A stretch of 64,000 bases of DNA from Talinum fruticosum (GCA_021018815.1 JAITYX010000047.1:4535001-4599000), one strand, 5' to 3'; positions 11,410 to 24,400 are shown, numbered from the stretch's first letter. Numbers and translations: made by a program. The notes: a model not told the origin generated them from the letters alone.

Positions 11410-12559
11410 TTGTTATATGCATCCAACAATAGAGAAGAGGGAGAGAGAAGAAATTTAACTAATGAAGAGCGTAAGAGAATCCATGAGATTTTGGTAGGTG
11501 TGAGTAATAATGGAGAAATAAATAAGGGTACATTTACAAATCTTGCCCACCAACTTTCTGTATTGACTGATACCATTCGACGAATTTGGGCTCATGCAAA
11601 AGAAGGTAGCGACAGTGATGTATCATCCAGAAAGCAAGGTAATGTAGGGCGTAAAAAAATTGTTATAGATCATGATAAAATCAAACAAGTTAACTGGCTT
11701 AGAAAAATAAATCTTTGGTCATTTACAAGTACTTTAGAAGTTTCAACATCTACATTATATAGATGTGTTAGACAAGGTTTTTACGCCCTCATTCAAATAC
11801 ATTAAGGCCACATTTAGGTGATGAAAATAAGGTAAAAGGCTCAAATTTTGTTTGTCAATGGTGGATTCACATGGACCTGATAATAATTCAACTTTCATTG
11901 ATATGTACAATTATGTTCATATTGATGAGAAATGGTTTTATATGTCAAAAGAAACACAACGTTATTATATGCTTCCTTTCGAAGATGAACTTTTACGAAT
12001 ATGTCAAAGTAAGAGTTTTATTCCAAAAGTGATGTTCTTAGCAGCAATTGCTCGTCCAAGATTTAATATAATTAAAAATAAAATGTTTGATGGAAAATTG
12101 ACATATTTCCATTTATCTATACCGAGCCGACTAGACGTAATAGCAAAAATCGTAGGCGGGGACTTTGGAGATGAAACCTATGGTGACAATTAATAAGGAT
12201 GTGATTCGTTCGTATCTAATCGAAAGAGTCCTACCGGAAATACGAGCTAAATGGCCTCAAGATGGTCCTAGAAAAATTTCGTTCAACAAGATAATGCAAG
12301 GCCACACATTCATAAGGATGATGTCGTCTTCAATGTAGCCGCTAAATTAGATGATTTTGATATTGAGTTGAAGTGTCATCCTCCAAATAGTCCCGATCTT
12401 AATGTTTTGGATCCTGGTTATTTTAGAGCAATCAAATCTTTACAACATCAAGAGGCTCCCGAAAATATTGAACAATTGGTGAAAGTGGTTGAGAAGTCAT
12501 TTAATGATTTGAGCAGTGAGAGCTTTAATAATGTCTTCTTAACTCTACATTGTGCATGA
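11410..12559 (+). pseudogene. Mariner-like (DD39D) transposase pseudogene
   Basis: This is a plant mariner-like transposase of the Tc1/mariner superfamily. The N-terminal helix-turn-helix region begins 'NLTNEERKRIHEIL' (11454 on). The catalytic core shows 'HIDEKWFY' (first Asp, codon 11924-11926), 'VQQDNARPH' (second Asp, about 12290) and 'NSPDLNVLD' (third Asp, codon 12410-12412). Thirty-nine residues lie between the second and third Asp, the DD39D spacing of plant mariners. Three frame changes (near 11780, 12172 and 12280) break the frame, so it is inactive, but few other changes are visible and the element looks fairly young. A GGGACGGAGGGAATA sequence at about 13602-13616 fits the right end of a plant mariner element; no matching left end was found. 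Confidence 0.9.
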
Positions 12560-13620
12560 TAAAAGTTATAAAGTGCAATGGAGGCAACCACTATAAAATT
12601 TCTCATGTGGGTAAGAAAAGATTACAAAGAGAAATTATAAAGGAAGCACAAAACCCTATTAATCAAGAATGATCTACACCAGCCCCCTTTTGTGATTATT
12701 AACATTTGGAGGAAAAATCTTTTTCTAATTTTTCTTTTCTATGTGTGGTGTTGATGTAATGTTATTGTACATGTCTTATTGTTCATTAGTGGCATACCTA
12801 GTACTTATTTTATCTTTGTGTACTATTTGTCTTTGCAATTATGTTGACTAATCATTTTAATGATCATTAAGAAAAAGAAGTTGATGTACTTATTTTGCTA
12901 CAGAGTGTTTTTGTTAAAAAATAATTGAAGTTATCTTAATAATTTAAGACTCCATGAAAAAAAGTAATTTAAGTAAGACAACAAATTAAGATTATATTGA
13001 GATTGAAAAGATGATGTTGTAGGTTTAGCATTATGATTACAATGAGGGAACAATAATATAGGAAAAAAGGAACAATAATATTATGAAAAAAGTCTTACTC
13101 AGAAGTAGAGTTTGCATATTGGAGAATAATGGAGATTGCATATTGGAAAAAAGGAAGTACTATGATGATATCAAAATCTATGAACCCAAAATCCTTATTA
13201 TGTTTCGTATGAAAAGTTACATCCTCTCTTCTTGAGAAAGCTCTCCTCGTCATCAGGTATGAAGTTTAAATTAAAATCAAAATCTGTTGGCAAGTTCAAA
13301 TCGATGTTTAAAGGGACCTTATTAATTTACGCTTCAATTGAAAAAGATTTGAATTGGTTGGTCGACTTTGAGTGAAACAGAACATGTTCAACAACTTGAA
13401 TGATGGGCTTTTATACTATAGTAATAAAAATGTTGGCCTTCAAAAATTAATATTCTACAACAATCGATGAAAAATAAAATAAATTTAATTAAAAGATTAG
13501 TGCTTTCGTAATGTTGTTTTTGCAAATACGAAATACTACACTTTAGTAAAAGAAAACATTTAATGCTACATTAGGCAAACAAACAATGCATAATTTTCAT
13601 AGGGACGGAGGGAATAGTAA
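12560..13620. mobile_element. 3' flank of the mariner-like element
   Basis: No coding potential. The segment ends at GGGACGGAGGGAATA, the reverse complement of the CTCCCTCCGTCCC type of terminus shared by plant mariner and Stowaway elements. It therefore probably represents the noncoding right part of the mariner element. Confidence 0.45.
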
Positions 13621-13639
13621 ATATTAGCTGTTAATATTT

Positions 13640-13890
13640 GCATGTTAGTCCTCTATAGTAAAACTCGCTATTAGTGCCAAAAATTCCGACACTGAAATAA
13701 AAAGTAAGATATTTAGCGTTAGAAATTTAGTCGATGCAAAAGACCTTGACGTTAAATAGAATTAGATTTTGCATTGGATGTACTTTTTGATGCCAATAGC
13801 GATGACTTAGCATCAGATTTTTAAGATTGCCGTTAGAATTGTCGGATGCTAACAAAATCGGATTTGACGTCGGACGCTAAATTCCTTGGA
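13640..13890. repeat. Short-motif repeat cluster, CACTA subterminal-like
   Basis: Motifs of the type TAGCGTTAGAAATTT, TTGACGTTAAAT and GACGTCGGACGCTAAATTCC recur in both orientations over 250 bases. Such arrays are typical of the subterminal repeats of plant CACTA (En/Spm) transposons and their derivatives. Neither a terminal CACTA nor a transposase was found, so the call rests on motif style only. Confidence 0.35.
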
Positions 13891-14538
13891 AGTGGAAATG
13901 TTTCTAGGCTTCATTATCACATGGATGTGCCATGAAATTACTTTTATATATATTTTCAGAATGTCGCCTTATTTGTTCCATTGTACCATTTGTTACATAC
14001 AATTTTTGTAATCTCGATACTATTAGAAAATATATTAATACTTTATTCGTAATACTTTTACCTCTCAATGTCTTTTTTCTTATATTTATTGACCATACAA
14101 GGCTCAAATCTATCCAGAATTTATATATAGGAATCGTATATATATTTTACGCCAAGTGTTATTTCTTGAATTAGATGCAAAAATCCAGAATTTATTATAT
14201 TATTATAACCTACAATTTGAATTTTGTTTGTTTTTTAAAAAAAGAACCGAGTCGACCAAAAGCCGTGCGATATCCATCTGAAACTGAATCTAAACCCGAG
14301 CCTGAAGTAAGCTCGCCGAGCTCAAATTAATCTGGCTTCGATTCAGTTCGGCTCGGCTCAGTCGTCTAAACCCCTGAGCGCCGTCTGCGGTTCTATTTTC
14401 TGTTTATCCCTGAAATTCCCTTTCAATTCTAAAACCCTAATATCCCCCTCCCTCGTAGCCTCCCTTTGTTCGCCACTCTATCTTCCTGCCTCTCTCTCTT
14501 TCTCCCCTTCCGGATTCGACCTGTGATTTGTTTCAACG
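13891..14538. promoter_or_regulatory. Upstream region of the NSN1-like gene
   Basis: The left part is A+T-rich. From about 14330 it becomes C+T-rich, with CTCTCTCT and CCCCTT tracts of the pyrimidine-patch kind common in plant 5' UTRs, up to the start codon at 14539. An 'AAAACCCTAA' motif at 14431-14440 resembles the telo-box found upstream of many plant ribosome-biogenesis genes, which would suit a nucleolar GTPase. No clear TATA box was picked. Confidence 0.4.
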
Positions 14539-17500
14539 ATGGTGAAGAAGAGCAAAAGTAAGTTTAACCCATCAAATTATTCTCCTCTATATTCGTTCCC
14601 ATCCCCCTTTTCATTCTCTAATCCTCAGTTTTTTTGGGGACTGGTCTAATATGGTTGTGTTGTCACAGAGAGCAAGAGCAAGAGGGTTTCATTGAAGAAG
14701 AAGTACAAGATCATTCGGAAGGTGAAGGAGCATCACAGGAAGAAAGCCAAGGAAGCGAAGAAGCTTGGCCTTAACAAGAAGAAGAAGGTCGAGAAGGACC
14801 CTGGAATCCCCAATGAATGGCCTTTCAAGGAGCAGGAGCTCAAGGCCCTTGAAGCTCGCCGTGCTCGTGCCCTCGAGGAACTGGAGCAGAAAAAGCTGCT
14901 CGCAAAGAAAGAGTATGCTCAGAATCAATGCCTTTTCCCTGGGCTGTCTTTGATTGTTGCGAAGTTTGAATTTTAGTGCATGAATTTGATTTTAAGGGAG
15001 ATGTTGTGATTAGAGCCAGAGGTTCTTCGTTTTGCTTGTGGGGTTTGGTTCATTTTTATTGGCTAGGTGGGTTTGGGTTAAATCTTGTTTTGATGAGATA
15101 GAAATGGGTAATGTGTGTTCCTGTTCATGGTAGTTTTAAAATTTACCCGAAAAATTAGTTATCTATGGATGGCTAAACTTCATAACATGAAGGTATCGGT
15201 GTTCGTAGTGTTTGCTTTACTTTGGAGAGAGATTTGAAAAGGGTTTTGAGGTAAAGGTGCAAACTTTTAGAAAACCAAAGCCTATACCAGAGGCCCAACT
15301 TTTAGTTAATTGGTGTTTATTTACAGTAGTAGGATTTCTTGAGTTTATTTGCTCGGCTACTGAGAAGAAGGTTGTCTCTGTTTGGGTGTACGAGTGGGTC
15401 AACTATAGTTGCAGGAGTGTGCTGTATTGGTGGTGAGTTATGTGCAGCATTTGGGTTCCTAGTTCTTACTCCTTATACAAAGAAGGAAATTAAGTAGGGC
15501 CTACTTTAGTGTATACATTATTCAACTCCTGCTGCACTCCTTCATAGAGGATTAGAGATAAAGTTATTGTTTCTAAGAGACCTCAAGCAGATAAATCTGT
15601 ATATAAATTAGAAACTGTCTGAGCTGAACAAATATCAATATTGGCTTCTATCATCTTCTGTATGCCAATAGTTATACATATATAGGTTTTAGTTGCTGTC
15701 CGGTTTCGGTTGATGCTAAACAATGTTACCTCTTGCGTGTCTAATCTTATTGGAAAAGCATTCTATTGGGTGAAGTCCTCGGATCTTCTAGAACTCCGGA
15801 TGAAGATATATAAGAGTTGTCAACATTCAAGCTTGAATTTGAGCATTTTCTCCGCTCCTGTGACAAGGAGGGCTGATTAGATTGCTTTGTCATTGGTCAT
15901 TTTGAAAAAGATACGATTTTTGCTAGATATTAACACCAGTACTTTGTACGGAGATCTTGCTTACATGTATCTTTTGGTTAATTTGGTTTTGATTGCGTCT
16001 TTAGGCCCAAAAGAGAAAGCTTGGATTGCTTGATGAGGGAAACATGGAAGAACAATTTGAGAAGGCAGCTGATGAGTTTGGGGACTTTGTTAAAAGTCGA
16101 GGTATTGGAAGTTTGGTTAAACTTGCTAAGTCTAGTCTTATTTTTCTTGGTCCCTTGCTTTTGGATGCTTTCCACCATAGTCATAATCTTGAGTTTCTTG
16201 CAGATAATTCTGACCGGGCTTTCTACAAGGAGCTTGTCAAGGTCATTGAGGCATCTGATGTTATTTTGGAAGTTCTTGATGCTCGTGATCCCCTTGGTAC
16301 CCGTTGTGTAGATATGGAAAAGATGGTGTTGAATTCGGGTCCAAATAAGAAACTTGTCTTGCTGTTGAATAAAATTGGTAGGTCTTTCTTTTTGCTCTTA
16401 GATATTCAAGCTTTCTCGAGTATAAAATTATACTTAGAAGCATAATTCTGCTGCCTTTGTATTGCTTCTGAATTTCCTTACAAAAAGATGCAGGTTTAAG
16501 ATATATTGATTCCTAGTGATCATCCTGATTTGGCATGTGTCCTTTTGATGACAGCTTGGTGGATGAGAATAAAATTGGGCCACCATGTGTTTAAAAGATT
16601 ATCATACTTGTGATGTAGTTGCTCATGCCTTCTTCTGTTGGCTGATGGAGTTGCTTGGGCATGGCTATTTTGGCCCTTGTTTACCCTTAAAAATCTTGAG
16701 CATCACTATGTGTGATATAGGAGAAGCGGACTTAATGTCTTCTCTATGTTTTGTGTTCTAAATTGTTTTCATGTATCAGATCTCGTACCTCGTGAAGCAG
16801 TTGAAAAATGGCTCAAATATCTTAGGGAGGAATTACCAGCTGTGGCTTTTAAGTGCAGTACTCAGGAACAGAGGTCTAATTTGGGGTGGAAGTCTTCAAA
16901 GGCTGCAAAACCCAGCAACCTTCTACAAACAAGTGACTGTCTTGGAGCCGAAACTTTAATTAAGCTGCTGAAGAATTACTCAAGGAGTCATGAGGTGAGT
17001 TAGAATTAACGTGAATGAATTTTAAAATAGTCGGACTTCTCCATGCCCGTGGTAACAAGTTGAAAACAACTTCCTTGATTGTTGAATCCTGGAAATTCCA
17101 CGAATGATAATAGTCATCTGATGTGTCTGTATTGCTTTTTGATATTTACAGATCAAAATGTCAATCACAGTGGGGATTGTGGGGCTTCCTAATGTCGGAA
17201 AGAGTAGTCTCATCAATAGTTTAAAGAGATGCCATGTTGTTAATGTTGGTGCAACTCCTGGATTGACGCGGTCAATGCAAGAGGTGCAGCTGGACAAGAA
17301 TGTGAAATTGTTGGATTGCCCTGGGGTGGTTATGCTAAAGTCTGGGCAGAATGATGCATCTGTAGCACTTCGAAATTGCAAAAGAATTGAGAAGCTTGAA
17401 GATCCTGTTGGGCCAGGTATCACAATTACCAACTGTCAACATAGATTTATTGCTGTTGGTTCCTTCATGTCTTGATGGGTAGTCTGTGATTGTGGTTACT

Positions 17501-19286
17501 CACGTCCATTCTATGCCTTATTTCGGATACCTTTTCCCTCTCATTTGTTTGTCTTTTTAAGGGTTTGGGATGTTTGTTCTCTTAAATATTATTGCTTCTT
17601 CAGCACACCTATTCCTAATGAGCCTACAGTCCTCTTATCAGTAATGACAAACATGGGCCCTATTATGCCCACTTGTTTGCTTATTTTTAAACCAGGGAGA
17701 AAATTATTAAAATCAAAATGGAAGTTTGTGTCCTCAAACATTGACAAAATTATGAGTTCTTTGTCCTTGACTTCTGCAAATACTAAGAATATTTCAGTAC
17801 CTTTGCTGGACGAGTAGTTTCTTGTATTAAAATTCTTTGCTGGATGGGGGTTAGCTCTTAAAGACATAAGGAGTTGCTTATAGTTTAGTGCATTACTATG
17901 GCTCGTTGCCCTTAAAGAGATATATACTCATAACCCATTTGACTGATTAGAAGTCCTGCTTGCAAACATTGTTCACTTTGTTTTATTAGAAATCTTGCTT
18001 TCATGTGAATTATATAAAAACCAAACCAAACCCCACCAAACCGATTTCCTGAAGTCCCACCAGGGGCTGTATTTCAGGAGGTAGATTTATGTCCTTACCA
18101 TTGGTTTGAATAGTAGAGAGGCTGTTTTGTTGAATGCTGGATTTTAGGGCATTTACTATCGAGTACCACACAACAAAGGCATTTACTATCGAGCACCACG
18201 CAACAAAAGTAGTATAATGTGCTGAAGTGTACTATTTACATGGCTGAAAATGGTGGAAGAACGAATTTTTGTGTTAGTTGTCTCTCAAATTTGAATATCT
18301 TTACTGCAGTGAAGGAGATTCTCAAGCTTTGCCCAGCCAAACTATTGGTCACAATCTACAAGGTCCCAAGCTTTGATACAGTTGATGACTTTCTACAAAA
18401 GGTGGCTACTGTTAGGGGTAAACTCAAGAAAGGTGGTGTTGTAGATGTTGAAGCAGCTGCAAGGATAGTCTTGCATGATTGGAATGAGGGTATGTGGAGA
18501 CCTGGAGTGTACATTGATCTAATATGTTAATCTAGCAGTAATATAATGAAGCGTAAAATCTTCCGTGGCAAATTTATTAATTTTTGTCCATTTCAGGTAA
18601 AATTCCATATTACACTATGCCTCCTATTAGGAACCAAAATGAGGTTTCTGAGTCTGAGGCTAGGATTGTTTCAGAACTTGGAAAGGAATTCAACATTGAT
18701 GAGGTCTACGGCACAGAATCTTCATTTATTGGAAGCTTGAAGTCAGTTGATGATCTACAACCTGTGGAGGTTCCTCCAAATTGCCCAGTTAGTTTTGATG
18801 AACAGATGCTCCAGGTTTGCTCTCCTCTCCATTAAATTCTTCTCTATTTATTACTCTCTTTCAATTAATTTCTTTCTGGAACCAGCCAAACATTATATTA
18901 ATTTTTTTTTTCTTTTCATCAAGCAGGAAGATCCACAGCCGTCAACGCAAAATGATGATAACGGTGATGATGAAGGCATGGAGTCGGATAGAGAAGAAAC
19001 GGGCAAAGGCAAAGGAAAGAGTGCTTCAAGCAAGCAAAATGAGAAGCTTTACGAAGTGGAAGGCATGCTCAACACAAAAATGAAACGAGCAGAGAAGAAG
19101 AGAAGGAAGAAGGCCAGCAAGCAAGCCACCTCTGAAGATGCCATGGATGACGATGATTATGATTTTAAGGTGGATTACAAACGGGGAGGATCAAGTATGA
19201 AAGTCGATGAAGGTGAAGACGACGATGGTGATGATGAGATCAAAGCTGAGGTCCCAATGGCTGGTGTTGAATTTGATGATGAGTAA
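14539..19286 (+). CDS. NSN1: Nucleostemin-like GTPase NSN1 (nine exons, one-base frameshift in exon 2)
   Basis: Nucleolar GTP-binding protein of the nucleostemin/GNL3 family, which acts in large ribosomal subunit maturation. Coding exons: 14539-14557, 14669-14912, 16005-16101, 16204-16377, 16780-16994, 17152-17416, 18310-18489, 18597-18814 and 18927-19286, all with GT/AG introns. With one base restored the product is about 590 aa, close to the plant family length. It has a Lys-rich N-terminal nucleolar region, then a circularly permuted GTPase domain: G4 NKID (about 176-179) comes before G1 GLPNVGKSS (261-269) and G3 DCPG (305-308). An acidic and Lys-rich tail follows. Exon 2 keeps frame to 'ELEQKK', but joining its donor GA/GTATGC to exon 3 is out of frame. 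Family proteins read K-L-A-R-K-E-R-A here, which needs one more base near 14895-14898. Confidence 0.92.
18149..18208. repeat. 30-bp tandem duplication in NSN1 intron 6
   Basis: GCATTTACTATCGAG followed by 15 bases is present twice in tandem with a few mismatches. It lies inside the intron, about 100 bases before exon 7. Confidence 0.85.
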
Positions 19287-20200
19287 GGTTGGGGAGGGAA
19301 TCCATTCATTTAGGCTCAAAAACTTGTTCTCTTCATAAAATCATGTCTTCTCACCTTGAAATTTTGTTAGTCATATAGATGTTTGTAAGAGATTTGAAAG
19401 TTGATTAACGAAGGAAAATTCTTCTTGGCACATCTTGATTTTGCTGTTATGCTTCTTTTTGCAGCCAACCCTAAGGTTAATGTTCGGTTCAGATTTTGTT
19501 AATTTAGGAAAATTATCTTAGTGAAGAATGCTTGTAAAGTGAGACTCAATAGCCTGTTAGCCTGTTTTGGGAGTACCAAATATTAATTGCAAAGCTCGAT
19601 AGATGCAAAGATATTACCCTTGGAAAAGTTAAGAATGGGAAGAATGCCATGAAGAGAGGAAAGCGGGCTTTAGCCAAGATGTCTTGTTCTTAGAAGAGAG
19701 GGAGAGGCTAGCAGCCACGTGTAAGGCTTGTATAGATTGGAAATGTTCAAATCTCTGCTTTCTTCACCTGAAGTGGGAGTACCTGTGTTTAAAGTAGATT
19801 TTGAGGGTTCTGAACTCCAAATGGGAAATACCTCGGTAGACAGAGAAAGAACCTCATCGGCATTTGCTGGTATCGGTACTTGGTCCTGTCTTAGTCTTTC
19901 TGAAATACACCGTTTGGCCACTCTTTACTCGCAAAAGCCAACAAAATTGACAAAACCCGTTCATCTAAGCACGAAAGGGCTTCACCTGCCTCTCTAAATC
20001 AGTGAAGGGGGAGGTGGCTCAGGTGGGAGGTATGATTTACACATGAAAATTTGGGAGCGGAGCACCTTCTATACCTTCTTCCATTCCGAAAGAGCATAAT
20101 AAAAGAAAATGACACACGCTAAGCCTATTAGAAGAGCGTCTTTCACTCAATTGCCTTATTGGCTGGGGGCTATCTACCCTCTTTTTGAACCAACACTTAG
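19287..20200. other. 3' flank of NSN1 and possible organelle-derived DNA
   Basis: The first 280 bases are probably the NSN1 3' UTR. About 19565-20195 has a different texture: near-balanced base composition, no A/T tracts, and motifs such as 'GAAAGGGCTTCACCTGCC' and 'GGGAGCGGAGCACC' that resemble plant mitochondrial noncoding DNA. A mitochondrial insertion (NUMT) is an inference from composition and style only. I recognise no mitochondrial gene in it. Confidence 0.4.
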
Positions 20201-20472
20201 TACCTTAAAATCACCAAATAAAATGGTTTACCACTTTATGAAAATAAGAATTTACTATCTTGAGATTAAATAAATTGATAACTTATCCTTTTTTGCAAAG
20301 TATTTTACAATTTATGTGTTTGAGCCTCAAAGAAATAGAGTACTTTTACTATTTTTTCTGTTGTAATTTTGGACTTTTTAGGACTACAATAATAGTTAAA
20401 AAACTACGCAGTGATATTATTACCATTACCAAAATCGTTAAAAACCCAAAAAGTAGTCAAATTATAAAAATA

Positions 20473-20732
20473 CTCCACCTCATGATATATGTTGCTTTTT
20501 TAACTAACTTTTTTCATTTCACAATATTTGTCATTTTAATAATATATTAATGACTAATTTACTAATTTTGTCCTTACTAATTGCTTTTTTAATCTTTCAT
20601 TTTCACTTTCTTTATTACCAAGTAAAACATTCAGACAATTTGATCTTTTAACATAAATTTTGTCATAACTTCAATATTTTCTTGATATTTCCTCAAAGTC
20701 CAAAACGACAAATGTTATGAAACGAGAGGAAA
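20473..20732 (+). mobile_element. Stowaway-like MITE, family A copy 1
   Basis: It begins with TA then CTCCACCTC and ends near AACGAGAGGAA. Internally it has the family's conserved order: 'TTTAACTAACTTTTTTCATTTC', 'ATTAATGACTAATTTA', 'TTTTGTCCTTACTAATTGCT', 'AACATAAATTTTGTCATAA' and 'AAAACGACAAATGTTAT'. The same order occurs at 40142-40410 and 56812-57083. The terminal repeats are eroded, so this copy is old. Confidence 0.75.
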
Positions 20733-20818
20733 ACCCCATTCGGCAAGCAAACAAATGACTTATTTATCAATTTATTCAGTGGTCATACATCGGGGTATTA
20801 AAATGTTAATATTTTCTA

Positions 20819-21040
20819 CTCCATCCGTTTCAAAATACATGTCATTTTAAGGTTATACAGGAATACCAAAAAAACACAAAATTCATGACAAATTTTGTGT
20901 TAAAAGATTAAGTTACCCATATATTTCATTTAAAATGAGAGAAACAATTAGTAATTAATATGTCGTTGGAATTGTAAAGTGACAAGTATTCTGAAATGAA
21001 AAAGTTAGTTAAAATGACATATATTTTGAAATGGATGGAG
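20819..21040 (-). mobile_element. Stowaway-like MITE, family A copy 2 (inverted, deleted)
   Basis: It is flanked by TA on both sides (20817-20818 and 21041-21042). Both ends show the CTCCATCC...GGATGGAG terminus with extended inverted repeats of about 30 bases around TTTTGAAAT and ATGTCATTTTA. It is 222 bp long and noncoding. Its reverse complement aligns with family A and lacks part of the middle. Confidence 0.85.
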
Positions 21041-21419
21041 TATTTAGAACCCATTTTATAGTTCCTATTGGTTTCAATGAACTTATTAATAAGAACTAAA
21101 TTGGAACTATGAAACATTGAAACCAAAACTGGTCAGCAAAACTTATTCATGAGAACTAAATTGAATGGAACTGCGTATGAAACATTGTAACCACGAACTT
21201 CCTGGGAGCCTCTCAAATCCCCTGTGCTTTTCTCTCTTTCCCTAACTTACAGTAATAGAAGAAATGAACAAAACTATGAGGGACAGGAATGATAGACATA
21301 CATTTTGAGATGTGTTTCCTCCAGCCAAAAATTGACGGGAGGAACTTTGCATACTCTTACCACTTCATAATATTCACCCGCTCTCAGCTCGACTAATCAA
21401 TTTGAAGGAGACATTTGAA
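21041..21419. other. 3' flank of the plastid-type gene
   Basis: No gene seen. A 3' UTR of the minus-strand gene probably occupies the right part. Confidence 0.4.
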
Positions 21420-24400
21420 TCATTCATCTATCTGTATCCTAGTTATAAGACCAGTACGGTCTTCATCTACGCTGGATGGAGGGCTGTTCTGGTTATCAAC
21501 TGGACTTGCAGAGTCACTGCTTGGCGGTGAAGCACTTGAACTAGCACCATTCGTCACTGGTTCATTTGCTGTAGTAGAGCTTGGGATGAGGCGTCCTTGC
21601 TCTAGTAGGGCTTCACGAGCTGCTTTTTCCTTGGCTCTTTTGGCTCTCTCCAGCACATCCTCCTGAACACAAATCTTAAGGTTAAGGAATACAGTTCTTT
21701 TGTTGAATGGTTTTGGGGAGCAGATAAGAGGACATAACCAAAAACCAATAACCTAAATTCCAATTTCCACCAAGGCAGGGTTTACCCTCCCCCTCCCTTT
21801 TTTGGGTAGGGGGTATTATAGATATACAGAGATTCACTCCAAAATTAGGGAGGTAGTTCCTGTTGAACCCTAGCTCCACATAATAAAAGGACAATGAAAA
21901 ACCAATAGCATTGTGGACCCCATATTTGCAGTTCTATGTTGCACTTATCACAACATTGATCTTAGTTACCAGGCATAGCTACAGCTAAGAGAAGAGTTTA
22001 TAGCTTAAACATTTACTATCAGAAATTAATTTGTACTCGAGTACAAAGAGATCTAGTTTCAGTAGTAGTCTCTTTTTCAATTTTTTTTATTCTTGCTTCA
22101 CTCTCCCGTGTTCTTTTCACTTTCCACACAGCTGAAAATTGTCATTAGGAAAATTTTCAGTACTGGACTACAGCGGAGTGACAATCTCACTGAACTGCCA
22201 TACATTTTCTTTTTTGTGCAGTACCAAGAAGTTATGCTTTCCACTTTTGGGGTATAATGGAAATATCCATTCAGTAATTTAACTGTTGGGTTAAGGTTGT
22301 GTACATGTAATCTTCCTAAACCCTTAGATAAGAGGACTTCCGGGAATTAATTTGGTTTGGTTTCTAATTCTACCAGAAAATGCTGATTACAACAAACCCA
22401 TGTTTCTACTTCAAAAGACAGGCTATCCTGAGTTTAGCATCTTTTAACACCTTTTCATGTTTTTCTCTTCCCCTGCTGCACTTAATATCTTTTATTTTAT
22501 TTTTTTAGATCAGGGAGCCGGGGACAAGTAGATTATCTTGAAATATTATTGATGTGATAACACAGCTTCCTTTTTGCTGGAATGACAGCTTGAGTGCACC
22601 CAAGAAAGGCAATGGAGGGACGAATGATCTTCACTTCACTAGGATTTCAGGGAATTACTAACCTGGAATTCCTGAACCTGTTTTTGTTGCTCAGCTTGCA
22701 ACCTGCCAATGGTACTGAGAACCTCCCCAACTGCAGATTCGATTCGCTCAGTCAGTGCTTCCCCGAGAGCTTTCCCCAAGAAAAAAGCATCAAGGACAGT
22801 TTTGTTGTCACTTTCCCTGCAACATTTTAGCATCTCCTGGATCAAATGCATGAATCAAGAAGGCAGCAACAAAGCATGACTAAACTTCTATTAGAAGACC
22901 GGCTCAAAAATTGATCCATAACTTAACTTGACATCTTTAGGTTTTGATAATAATACTGCATCACAGAAGTGATAACAGATGCATTGAACTATTGAAAACA
23001 TTTTAAGCAAGTCTCAGCTGGCAAGGAGAAACCATGGCATGTAAACCCTCCATTAGTTTGATACAATTATACGTTCTCCAGATGACAGATCCTTCTATTT
23101 CAATGTGATAGACCATAATTCCAGGCTTAGCTAGGGAGCCGCTTTGATAAAGAAAACGATATTGTATAATCTATACAGAGTCAAGCAGCTAGGCATATCA
23201 GATTGGCATCATGATGGCTTATATACATGGCAATTGAAAATCAAGTGCATACTATACCTTGTTTTAATTTAAGGTTAAACAGAAGGTTGACTCATTGAAT
23301 TAAGAATTCATTTAATGACAGCATGAAGAATTTGAACTGATCCTAACTCCTAATCCTTGTTCTTAGTCATATATTAGACATAAACTAACTGGAGTCTTGG
23401 CAGGAAAAGAAAGGCAATGTGCTTAAAAGGTTGGGATAACTAGTGAAACAACCCACAACAAGATATTCACTACTAAGCCAAAAAAATGAGGTTATGATAT
23501 TAAATAAAGATGCAACCCACTGCTATATTGAGAAATATTCTCACCTGGGGATATTCTTTTTTTTTTTTTTTGGGGGGGTGCGCTCAGAGCCCGAAAACTA
23601 GTAGTGGCCAGAAAGCCACTAAAGTGTAAAGAAACTGCTAGAAATTAGCAAGGGAACATCCTCGTCAATCAAGTGAAGAACAAACCGGTTTGAAGCACTT
23701 AATTGCAATGCTGATTGTAAACATATCATCACGAGCATTGCTTAATAGTCATACATTACCTAAGATGACCTAGAAATAGAAGCTTTATTCTCTTGCTATG
23801 AAGGGCGAAAAGCTCATTTCCATCAGGCATGATGTACCAACACAAAGTTCACACATAGATGCCTTTCGCAAAGGCACTAAAAGGAAAGCAATCTATTCAA
23901 GCATGAAGGCTTCCAACATTCCATTAGTCTTAAGCATTTGCATTGATTTAAAAGTTCCCAGGTTCACACATCCTCTGCAAAGACTTAGCCCACAGATAAG
24001 ATGGCAGCTTTTAAGATACCAACCAACACCCCATAGCTACACCTAATTTTATTTTATTTTTTGGGGAGGGGGGAAGGTTGTGTACATAGGTGTCAGTGTT
24101 TTTGTACCTATAACAAATAGCAAAGAGATTGTTTAGCATGCCAAGGTTATAATATGAACCTAGCCCCTAGCAAAGTGAAAACCACAAAAGAACAAGTCCT
24201 CATGGCAGCAAGTTCCAGCACACCTGAATCATGCATAAAACTTAGACTGACATAATCAATAGAATTAAGCATCTCTTCAACACGCATATTTACCTCCAAT
24301 TGAAAAATCAAATTCCTTTGGAGGAAAGCAAGTGTCCATTCTCCTATACAAGCCAGCCATCACCCGACATATCTTAGTCCCTCGTCAATAGCTCCTAAGA

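Noticed and set aside
16102..16203. Open frame reading through between NSN1 exons 3 and 4
   Set aside because: Sites G/GTATTG and TTGCAG/AT bound a 102-nt intron whose removal gives the family junction [11 protein letters not shown]; the read-through peptide has no family support.
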